Below, piece by piece: positions 44,406-53,895 of a stretch of 64,000 nucleotides of DNA. The stretch's first letter is position 1, and every line of letters begins with the position of its first letter. Below the pieces are notes generated by a model. That model worked only from the letters and a program-made list of their open reading frames with translations, was not told where the DNA came from and searched no databases. A program made the translations under genes and the position numbers. Source of the stretch: Corinectria fuckeliana (Eukaryota > Ascomycota > Sordariomycetes > Hypocreales > Nectriaceae); contig WPDH01000268.1 of NCBI GenBank assembly GCA_019137255.1, positions 124,001 to 188,000 of the forward strand, given 5' to 3'.

Positions 44406-44579
44406 TCATCGGCCGAGCACCTTGTAGTAGACGCTGCCGATGCCGTACAGGACCTGGTCCCATAATTCCGACGTCTTCTGCCAAAGGCCGCCCTCGTGGT
44501 GGTTGTGCTCGGCCGAAGGGCTCGCGCGTGTCGCCTGAGCGCGATGGTAATGGCCGTCGTGGTATACGAGCTCTGGCAT
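44406..44579 (-). CDS. Possible small gene, 57 codons, unknown function
   Basis: The frame begins MPELVYHDGHYHRAQ and ends GGLWQKTSELWDQVLYGIGSVYYKVLGR before TGA (quoted here in two halves, about residues 30-57). It has balanced composition, a His-rich front and an amphipathic aromatic back half, unlike the Arg/Pro-rich noise of nearby frames. A strong TATA motif lies about 110 bp upstream on the same strand. It has no signal peptide and no recognised family. I infer a small, possibly stress- or stage-regulated protein. It could still be chance; only conservation can decide. Confidence 0.45.
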   Translation of the reverse strand: MPELVYHDGHYHRAQATRASPSAEHNHHEGGLWQKTSELWDQVLYGIGSVYYKVLGR

Positions 44580-45689
44580 AGCGGCTGCTAAGGTTTTTCT
44601 TTGGGGCTCGGATATTGTTGGTATTCTCGCTGGCGTTTATTTTGATCCAAGAACGCATCCTCAACTCTTCGCATTCGACGGGCTCCCTTAAATATACTGC
44701 CTTTCCAGCTTTACCCCAGCAAGTGCAGGCGGCAGATGACTGCAAAGCCAAGCCACCTGCCAACCTCCATCACTCATCAGCAGCCTAATTGTCTTGGCGC
44801 AATTGCCGCCTTCAACTGAAACTCCTTCAGTGCTTCAGCTTGCAGCGCTCTCAGGACGATACTCAGCCGCAAAAATAAAGCGGCGCCGGTCGGATGACTC
44901 CACTGCCCGTCGATCATGTGCTTCAGCCCCGTGATAGTTCGCCGCAGCCGCAGCGGGTGGCAACACGGCCGTTCCGTCGCCGAGGCTTTCTTTCTCTCGT
45001 GAGAAGGGAGTGCAATAGAGGTGCCTTATCGTCCCTTTCCTCGCCTTCTGCGAGGCACCAGACCCGTAGCGAGCAATTAGCAGCTAATCGAACTTGTAAG
45101 TTAGTTTGTTTTAGTGCATGTACAAGACTAGCTAGCATGCCACCACAAGCCCGCCACTCTCGAGTTTCTACGGAGTACGGCATTCTTTGTACCGGCTACG
45201 TGATGAAAGTGAGTAGATTACAGAATCTAGAGCCTTGCCGCATCTAAACAAGCGAATATAAATCGAAACAGGCATTTGATGTCGTTACCTAGGTACCTAC
45301 GGAATACAGTACCTCCCCTCTGCCTTCAAGTTGTCTGGCGACCTTTTGGCAACTATGTTCAGTGCAGGCCGGGAGTTGCAGACGATTTTAATCCGATTGA
45401 AACGGCAAGTGCTATTCAATACACATTCTTTGAGACACACAAGTTCCAAACAAAGCGCTAGTTTCCTTCCAGGGGAGGTATCCATACTTCATCACTCATC
45501 AACAGAGGAGACCCTCTCACTAGACCATCACGAGAGCTCAACCCTTACAACTCCCGACTGGAACGCCAAGCAGAGAGATCATTCCCCATATCCGCGCCTC
45601 ACGATCCGTCACGGCCGTCTTTAGCATATCTCTCGCAGCCCACCCAACGAGTTGCTCCATGCACTCAAGCAATATGGACAGTGGGTTCC
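44580..45689. other. Gene-free region
   Basis: Apart from the TATA motif, these 1.1 kb show only short frames without protein character. Confidence 0.5.
44687..44696 (-). promoter_or_regulatory. TATA box upstream of the 57-codon frame
   Basis: TATATTTAAG on the minus strand lies about 107 bp before the ATG at 44579, leaving room for a short 5' UTR. Confidence 0.4.
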
Positions 45690-46542
45690 ATAGTCCGGAA
45701 AGGTCGTGTCCACTTACTGAAGCATCTCGAGGTTGTTCGCGCGTCCGGCTAAGGTCCCTCGGTAGCCTCCGAACCGACGATGCTGAGACGGGCTGTTGGG
45801 CTTGTATTGCGTTCCACGTGTTCCAGAAGAGTTGAGCTCAAGGTTCTTCGGCTTGGAAGAATTTCTCATCAAACGCGGCAACGTCGTCGACAGCTGCCTT
45901 CAAGAACTAGACCTATGACTTGAGAAGTCCCAGGACATCGTTGACGCGGCAGTCTGACAGATTGTTGTTCAGCCTCGACCAGAGTATGAAAGAGTGCCAT
46001 GGGTGGCTCAGCTCCCGCACATTTCCCAAGTCCGCGAGAATCCAGTGCTTCCTTTCTTCCAAACCACCCCTCGCAGTCTCCAGATCATCTAGACTGCTTA
46101 GCCGTATATTATTGGGCTTGATATCATCATGGCAGAGGCTGTGTTGCCTGTGCATCTGAGTCGGCACCTCGAGCAGGGACTTCATTGACGGCAGAAATAT
46201 CATGTCGAGTTCCAGTCCAGTGTATGGATGCTGTGAATTGTGCAGATGATTTGCTAAACTGACAATATTCCCTAAAGGCAGGAATTGCGTCAAGAAGTGC
46301 CACCTCGGCAGTTGGCCCTGCGTCGCTGGCGACAAGAATTAGTCCATCACAGGCAGAATTTCGACATCCTGGCGGGACAGCTGCAAATTTGGCATTCCTC
46401 CGAGCAATATAGATGCTGCAACCTCAGTCAGCCATCGTGTCTCAGGTAAACTATCAGGAAGACAGTTTCAGAAAGGATGGTGCGCCGTCTTGTACACTTT
46501 GATCACAGCGTTGCTGTAAGTAAAGGCCTCGCCCTCAGAACC
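45690..46542 (-). pseudogene. Protein-kinase-like pseudogene with five in-frame stops
   Basis: One minus-strand frame reads as a protein-kinase-like domain from about 46542 to 45690. AVIKVYKTAHHP resembles the ATP-binding lysine strand. LCHDDIKPNNIRL is a catalytic loop of HxD-x-K-x-x-N type, and WILADLGNVRE stands for the DFG site. The frame is broken by stops at 46468-46470, 46339-46341, 45913-45915, 45907-45909 and 45838-45840, with family-like sequence (NDVLGLLK, then FLKAAVDD) continuing between them. Further upstream, to about 46760, other frames look like more of the same gene after frameshifts. Every stop can be explained by a single C-to-T or G-to-A change, as in RIP, but this is inference. 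Confidence 0.7.
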
Positions 46543-48117
46543 TGACCCCAGCCGCTTCTATTCATGACGATGTGATCAGATATCTTCTCGAGGGTAGGGT
46601 TTGTTGCTGGCCTGTCGCTTGTAGGAGTCGTCCCATTTCCAACGCATACTTGCCAGACTTATTGCGTCTTGCGAAGTCAGATCGTCGAAATTCGTCGGTG
46701 TGAATTTGTTCAAGCAACGCGTCTCGGTGTATGTGGACCATCAACGGGCCGCGAACGAGACGAGGATCAAAACCAACGCCACCATTCCCTTGATCCGTAT
46801 GTTACTTCGTGGTCGATTCAACCTGGACCCAGGCCGCTGGTGCCATAGTACGGATTCTTCGTGTTTCGACATGCTTGGATCTTAACCACAGGATGTCGAC
46901 AAGCACTGAGAAGAACTGGCTGAGATGAGATGAAGCTGGCAGGATTATCTATCCTAGTGCAGCTTTTGCAACCCTTGTACGGGATTCTGTAAGAAGACAT
47001 GTTACGGTCAACACTCACTGTCCGTCAATATGAGTCACTCTTAAGTTGAGTTGATGCTGCCCAGTGTCGGCTGCACACCCTCGTGGCTGTGTCATTCGAG
47101 CGCCTGTAGCCACAACTTGGCAAGTACCGAGAACTGCACACCAGGGTCCTCTTTCTTGCAAAAGCCGTTGCCAAGGATTAGTCCACTATCGTTCCCATCA
47201 ATCGTCCTATCAGAGACGGCGAGTAAAGTATGAGGACTACTTCCGCCAAGCGCATGGGAAGATACTGCGCCCCAGCACAGCCACGGAACGCAACTGCAAT
47301 CAGGCAAAGCTGGTCAATACTTGTTTTCTTCTTCGAATCCGGGCCAACTACACCGTATTAATGCCAACTGCTTAGAAATCTTAATCAGGAGACATAATCA
47401 CCTAATACACGCTTGTTTCCAAGCCGGTGCTTTGAATCAACTTCGAAACGCCAAGCTTGTATCGTAGAACCTGGTGGTTTTAAACCACAACTTACCTTTC
47501 AACTATAAGGACGAGCCTCGTCATAGATCTCCTCCAAATCCGTCCCTTGGTTATATGTTTGATGAACAGAGGCTCTGTTCTTCAACTCCTTGACCGATAG
47601 TTACCTATCATTGTGCCCACACATGGAGGCATCACCGAAGACTGTTCGATCTAGCAGCGAGACTCGGTGATAATCCATACATTCCGCGACCTCTTTCACG
47701 CGGTATCTATAGATCCGTCGAATATTGGAAAGGAGCATATTACCCGTGTATAACTCTACCCCCCATTTAGTCTTGTGTTAGCACACCCTACCTTGCCGTG
47801 ATTACATGCCGTCTCCCATTAAAGCGACTTCCGGCTCGGCATAACAAGCCAGAACATCACTTCCAATTAAGTCGATGGCAGCGGGTCAAGACGATAAGGC
47901 CAGGAATGGAGAGGCAGCGGACACGAGGGAATAGGAAGGCCCTGCCGCAGAGATGCCTTCGCTAAGGAAGTTTCGGAGTTGACTAGGTTAGTCCATATTA
48001 TTCATCAACACACGACAGCAACATCGGTATTGCCTACGAGAGTCGGAAGCTAGGAGAGCAGCGAGGCCAAGCCAGAATTCCACATGTCCCTGTTTCGTTA
48101 TATAGCTTTCTGGCAGC
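46543..48117. other. Decayed, gene-free region
   Basis: The first 200 bases may be remnants of the kinase-like gene in shifted frames. The rest has no protein-like frame or RNA gene. Confidence 0.5.
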
Positions 48118-48357
48118 ATGAGCTTCGTCCGCCTGATCTCAACAAATCGCCGACAGATGATCACCGAACAACTAGGGGTCAGTTCCCTGCCTGCCTATCA
48201 CCATTCGCCGACACAAGATGATTACGACACCCCGTACACTTCCACAACCACCACCCAGGATATCCTCATCAACAATATCGGTATCGGTGGCGCCAACGGC
48301 ACTGCAGTAACGCTCGATGTGAAGGGGTGGAAGAAAGGTATGACCATCAAAGTCTAA
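48118..48357 (+). pseudogene. Short-chain dehydrogenase/reductase relic
   Basis: The 79-codon frame ends with DILINNIGIGGANGTA then VTLDVKGWKKGMTIKV, matching the NN(A/V)G strand and following helix of classical SDR enzymes. The N-terminal Rossmann glycine motif and everything after the MTIKV strand, including the Ser-Tyr-Lys triad, are missing. It is a fragment, not a functional gene. It lies 0.5 kb before the damaged CoA-transferase gene in the same orientation. Confidence 0.45.
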
Positions 48358-48875
48358 AAGTCTCCATATACAAAAATGCCGCTTAGCAATATCTCACTAT
48401 CAGCCCTACTGTTTGTCCTTTACAGGGAAGTGGCCAACCTTAGGTGGGCTGACTTACTGTAACTTCACCGCTCAATACAGAGTTTCATGATGCAGCGATC
48501 GTTGCCTAATGGAGGTTATATCCCGATCAAGAGCTTAAAAGTCAAATCTCTCCAGACTGCGGCCCGCGGCCCACTCCCTTCAGACCCAATCGAAACTACT
48601 ATGTAGTTGATATCCCGCGGCTTATAGACGTCATCTGAAGCATGCTCTCCATCTCAAAGTATCTAGGGATCCGATAGGTCGGAGTACTACTATGTTCTAA
48701 TAAAAGATTATCTATAAGCATATATTATTAAGGCGTGTATGTATTGGACTTACATGGTATATATACGGCCCGCAAGAGAGGGAGCTTATACGCCTCTTAA
48801 CCAAGTCTACACACGAGATTATTCACTTGATACATTTTGCTCTCTACTCTCTACTCTCATCACCATCTGAACATT
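48358..48875. other. Spacer upstream of the CoA-transferase pseudogene
   Basis: This AT-rich 518-bp stretch probably held the promoter of the following gene. No feature was recognised. Confidence 0.5.
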
Positions 48876-50653
48876 ATGGGTTCTCAATACACTATCCAGG
48901 CTGAAGCCAAGCGTCTTTTCGTCGAGGCTATCCTGAACGATCCTAAGCTGCAAGTCAGTCCGGAGGTAAAGACAGCAGCAGAGAGGGTCAAGTTTACTGG
49001 ACACCCCGACCCGTGGCTCTCAGTCCCTCTCAAGTTTAGCGAGTCTGTCTCGGCTCTCTCGGCATTTGTTGGCGCAGCTGCTGCTGCTGTGGCTGAGGAT
49101 CGCTACGGAATCAAGGATGACATTATAATCGATACGTAAGATGCCACTACCCTCACAGCATCTACAGGACGGGCTGACATAAATATAGTGACCGTGCCAC
49201 TGCTTTCCTATTCGGGATCTTCCTGCCAAACATCGATGGCACGATGGTTACAGATGCATCCAAGGCCATCGCGGACAATGTGAATGAGGCAGACAAAGAC
49301 AACCACTAGAAGGGAACCCACCGAGGCATTAGCAACCAATTCAGGACTAAAGACGGACGATGGTATCATACCCACGGGGACATGCACTCTGCAAGCCTCA
49401 TGGAGATACTTGGTGTTCCCGAGCAGGATATCACTCTCGCTAAGGCTAGGCAAATCTATGCAGCGAAGGTACTTCAGTATAATGCTGAAGAACTTGACCG
49501 CCTTGAGAATGAAGTCTCCCGTCATTCTGGAACTATCATTCTTACACCGGAAGAGTTCTATAACTCTGAACATGTAAGCGAATACTTGTTATATTGGCCA
49601 CCTAGGGTAACTTTGTGCTAATCGCATGTAATATCTTAGGGCAAGATTGTGGCTAAAGAACCTGTTGCCACTATCACAGAATTTGCCGGACCTCAGAAGG
49701 CTTGGCCGAAGCGGATCCATTCCGAGTTTCGACCCCTCGATGGTATCCGTGTAATCGACTTATCTCGTGCTGTTTCAGCTCCTGTGGTCTCTAGACTATT
49801 AGCTGCCCTCGGCGCAGATGTCATCAAGGTCTCCTGTTCTTCGCTTCCTGATACGGGCGTTGTGATGGTTGATGTTAACGCGGGGAAGCGTGATGTAAAT
49901 ATCGACTTGAAGACAGAAGAGGGCAAGGCACTTTTCCGTACTATCATCAAGGATGCTGATGTTTTTGTTGATGGCTACCGACCCCATGCTGTTGAGAAGT
50001 TGGGATTTGGCGCAGAGGCAGTACGAGAGTTGAATCCCTCTCTGATCTATGTCCGAGAATATTGCTACGGTTTTAACGGTCCGTGGGCTTACCGCTCAGG
50101 CTGGCAGCAGATTGCTGATTCTGCTGCCGGTCTTTGTATGATGATGGGCGAATTCCTAGGCCTAGAAGAACCTATCCAGCCGCTCCTTCGTAAGTATATC
50201 AGACCCCCCTTATGAGATTAGACTGCCTGTGCTGATACTATCTTGATAGCCAACTCCGACTACCAGACTGGTGTCCTAGGTGCAGGCTTGGTTATTCAGG
50301 CCTTACTAAAACGCACTAAGGCTCCTGTCACTTTCAATATTGATATTTCCTTAGTCCACTATAACGTCTGGCTGTACCGTGCTGGGGCCTACACTTCAGA
50401 GCAACAGGCTGCTCTCCGTACCCTTTTCCCTAACTTTAAGCCTGATCACCTTACTGACCTTTGGGATATCGCTCTTATGCTAATGGAGAATCTCGAGCCA
50501 GTTCGACCGGGTTTCTTTGATAACCCGGATTACTACGAACAGATGTCAGGCAAGGAGTGGGGCGATGAGCGTACAATCAATATCATCGGACAACCTTTGA
50601 AGCTCACAAAGTCGACTGTGGGCTTCTTGGTTCCCTCTAGAAGACGTGGCTAG
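48876..50653 (+). pseudogene. CoA-transferase family III (CaiB/BaiF-like), interrupted by TAG
   Basis: The gene keeps four exons with good GT-AG sites (48876-49135, 49189-49573, 49640-50189, 50250-50653), all joining in frame. The product would be a class III CoA-transferase, moving CoA between carboxylic acids. The core is RPLDGIRVIDLSRAVSAPVVSR, LGADVIKV, then VDVNAGKRDVNIDL and ADVFVDGYRPHAVEKLG. The frame is broken by an in-frame TAG at 49307-49309 (codon 127), and family-like sequence (FRTKDGRWYHTHGDMH) resumes after it. The final TAG (50651-50653) may also be a mutation, since 11 further codons (SNNNPTWNTSV) lead to TGA at 50687. Both TAGs are one C-to-T change from CAG. It could alternatively be a sequencing error. 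Confidence 0.75.
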
Positions 50654-51906
50654 TCTAACAACAACCCCACTTGGAATACCTCTGTGTGAGGTTGATCTTA
50701 AAGACCTGTGGCTCGCTGTTGGGAACGGGATCATTCCCGGGTGTTCTTGGCTGATGTGTTGATAAAAAGGTGTTCGAGACAAGTTGCACGGCCTTTCCGT
50801 AGACCAAATTAGCATCAAAATACTATTCTGTGAGCCACTGCCAAGATTCCAGCAGAACTAAGATGTCTCGGTGACGGTGCTTGTCTTGCATGTAGATTTC
50901 CCGTCGTTGTTAAAGGTGCCATCAGACAGATACAAGGACCTCCAGATGAGCACCTTGCTCTTGAGCACAAAAGACTCTAGTTGAACACAAAACATTATGT
51001 ACGACCGGCAAGGATTGTGCTAGGGGAGAGGTAGTGCTTGCAGGGCGCGAGTTCGCTCCGACTGACATCGCTACCTAAGTATAATTACAGTACGGATGTT
51101 TTCAAGCGACATCCAGAATCCCCCGCAGGTCTGCGGCTTACTCGCCACCTAAAGAGCACTATGTACAAGGGCGTGAAAAGTGAAAAACCTGAAAATGTCA
51201 TCCGCCAATCATGAACTCGCGAAATATGACGTCAGGGTCAGGGTCAGGGTCAGGGAGCCATGAATGTCTGGCAGTAGACTATGTTGGAACAACGAGGGGA
51301 AACGTCTTGGCTTGGTCACGGCGATAATAAGACTGTGCAGACAGATCGTAAGGTGAGCAGGTCTTAAGGAAAGAACCGATCTAAAAGTCGGCTAAAAATC
51401 TGGCAAAAGTACACTTGGAAAGTAAGATAAAAGCAGGCCGGCCAACAGCGCCATGCGGCCAGCCGTGGATGATTTTTCTGAGGCATCTGCGGCAACTTAC
51501 ACCTTGATGCCTTAGGTTGCTGCCTGAAAGCCCGCTATCAAGCCAAAAATTGAAAAAAATGTGCCCCACCAGCGAAAATTCACCCCGCCTTCGCCTCCGA
51601 ACACCACCACAGTAAGGCCTGGGTAGAACTGGAAACGCCACTCTTTGTTGTTGCTTGGCCTTTTTTTTCCTTCCACTGACGTCCGACTTTTTTTTCCCTT
51701 CCCCCATCCCTCTCTCTCCAGTCAACGACCGGTGATTCCCAGGTCTTTTTCTTCTCCCCCCCTCTGGTTTGGATTCGGCACGGCCAGATAAACCCTTTCG
51801 CGCCCCCACCACCGATAAACCCCGTTTCTTTCGACCCCGCCCCGGTCGCTTCTTCTCCCCTTCACCCCATCACCCTTCACCCGTCTCCATCCAACACATA
51901 TCCATC
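50654..51906. other. Spacer and ARB1 promoter/5' UTR
   Basis: The last 350 bases are pyrimidine-rich, typical of the 5' UTR of a highly expressed fungal gene. A TCAGGG tandem is listed separately. No gene was seen. Confidence 0.6.
51232..51255 (+). repeat. Four tandem TCAGGG hexamers
   Basis: TCAGGG is repeated four times without error, one base from the fungal telomere unit TTAGGG. Confidence 0.8.
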
Positions 51907-53895
51907 ATGGCCCCTTCCAGTTCCAAGGAGAAGCGTCTCGCCAAGAAGGCCGCCGAGGGCAAGCTCAAGGGCAAGAAGGGCAAGAAGACCGATGAGGTCG
52001 AGCTCGACGCCTTCGGCAACCCCGTCAAGGACACTGACAGCCCTGCCACGTCCGGCGAGAAGATGGACGAGGTCAAGCGTCTGGCCGACCAGATGGACAA
52101 GCACGGCATCTCTGACCGAGTCACCACCGGTGTGTTGGCGTCCACCTTCACCAGCAAGGATGTCAAGATCACCAGCACCAGCCTAGTCTTCCACGGCCGT
52201 GTCCTCATCACCGACTCCACCCTCGAGCTGTCCTACGGCAAGCGATACGGCCTGCTCGGCGAGAACGGTTGCGGCAAGAGTACTTTCCTCAAGGCTATTG
52301 CGGCCCGCGAGTACCCCATCCCCGAGCATCTCGATATTTACCTTTTGAACGAGGGTGCCCCTCCCAGCGAACTCGGCGCCCTCGAGTGGGTTGTCAAGGA
52401 GGCTGAGCTGGAGTTAGAGCGTCTCGACCAATTGGCCGAGAAGCTGCTTGAGGACGAGGGTCCTGAGAGCCCTGTCCTCATCGACCTTTACGACGTGAGT
52501 GTCTAGTCCCATTGCTATCATATAATCTACAAAATAGGTTACTAACCTACCTCTTCCTTCTAGCACATGGACAAGATGGACCCTTCCACCTTCGCTACCC
52601 GTGCCTCGCTGATCCTGACGGGTCTCGGCTTCAACAAGAAGACCATCCACAAGAAGACCAAGGACATGTCCGGTGGATGGAGAATGCGAGTCGCCCTCGC
52701 CAAGGCCCTTTTCGTCAAGCCTGCTCTTCTGCTCCTCGATGACCCCACTGCCCATTTGGATCTCGAGGCCTGTGTGTGGCTCGAGGAGTACATGAAGAAG
52801 TGGGACCGAACCCTGGTCCTCGTCTCTCACTCCATGGATTTCCTCAACGGTGTGTGCTCCAGCATGATTGACATGCGCGGAAAGCAGCTCCTGTACTATG
52901 GAGGTAACTACGACTCGTACCACAAGACCCGGTCCGAGCAGGAGACGAACCAGATGAAGGCCTACAACAAGCAGCAGGACGAGATCGTTCACATCAAGAA
53001 GTTCATTGCCAGTGCCGGTACCTATGCCAACCTTGTCCGACAGGCCAAGTCGCGTCAGAAGATTCTCGACAAGATGGAGGCCGATGGTTTCATCCAGAAG
53101 GTCGAAGAGGACCGAGTCTTCACCTTCCGCTTCGCCGACGTCGACAAGCTGCCTCCTCCTGTGTTGTCGTTCGACAATGTCACCTTCTCCTACTCTGGCA
53201 ACCCCGACGACGACCTGTACCGCAACCTCGACCTCGGCTTCGACATGGACTCCCGAACCGCCCTAGTCGGCCCCAATGGTGTCGGCAAGTCAACCCTGCT
53301 CCGACTAATGACCGGCAAGCTGTCGCCCACTGGCGGTTCCGTCACCCGCCATACTCACTTGAAGCTCGGCCTTTACTCTCAGCACAGTGCTGAGCAGCTC
53401 GATCTGACCAAGTCCGCCCTTGATTTTGTCCGTGACAAGTACTCGGAGAAGTCCCAGGACTACCAGTTCTGGCGCCAGCAGCTCGGCAAGTACGGCCTTA
53501 CTGGCGACTCCCAGACTGCCTTGATGGGCACCCTGTCCGAGGGTCAGAAGTCGCGTATCGTTTTCGCCCTGCTCGCCATCGAGAGCCCCAACATGCTGTT
53601 GTTGGACGAGCCTACCAACGGTCTAGACATCCCCACCATCGACAGTCTGGCGGATGCCATCAACGCTTTCAGTGGAGGTGTTGTCGTGGTGTCTCACGAC
53701 TTCCGGTAAGTTTCATCTAGTCCACGAAATCTCCTTGACTCGGGCAGCCTCACTAACGATTGGAACAGATTGCTGGACAAGATTGCCAAGCAAATCTTGG
53801 TGTGCGAGAACCAGACCATCCGTCTGTGGGAGGGACCCATCGCGGACTACAAGAACTACCTGCGCAAGAAGATGATCTCAGCCGGTGCCGTCTAA
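51907..53895 (+). CDS. ARB1: ABC-F ATPase of the Arb1/ABCF2 type
   Basis: Arb1 is a soluble twin-ATPase ABC protein needed for 40S and 60S ribosome assembly in yeast. Exons 51907-52494, 52564-53705 and 53769-53895 encode 618 residues. The basic N-terminus (KEKRLAKKAAEGKLKGKKGKK) suits nucleolar or ribosome contact. ATPase domain 1 has Walker A GENGCGKST (about residue 118), signature MSGGWRMRVALAKAL and Walker B LLLLDDPTAHLDLEACVWLEE, with Asp where the catalytic Glu is usual. The ABC-F linker with KFIASAGTYANLVRQAKSR follows. Domain 2 has GPNGVGKST (about 432), LSEGQKSRIVFALL and LLLDEPTNGLDIPT. No membrane segments are present. Both introns join in frame. Confidence 0.96.

Noticed and set aside
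44272..44763. 163-codon minus-strand frame overlapping the 57-codon candidate
   Set aside because: It is Arg/Pro-rich without family character and includes the TATA region. The shorter frame on the same strand is more protein-like.
49274..49309. Treating the CoA-transferase TAG as part of a tiny intron
   Set aside because: GTGAATGAGG...CCACTAG would be only 30 nt, shorter than any other intron here, and has no branch site. An in-frame stop is the simpler reading.
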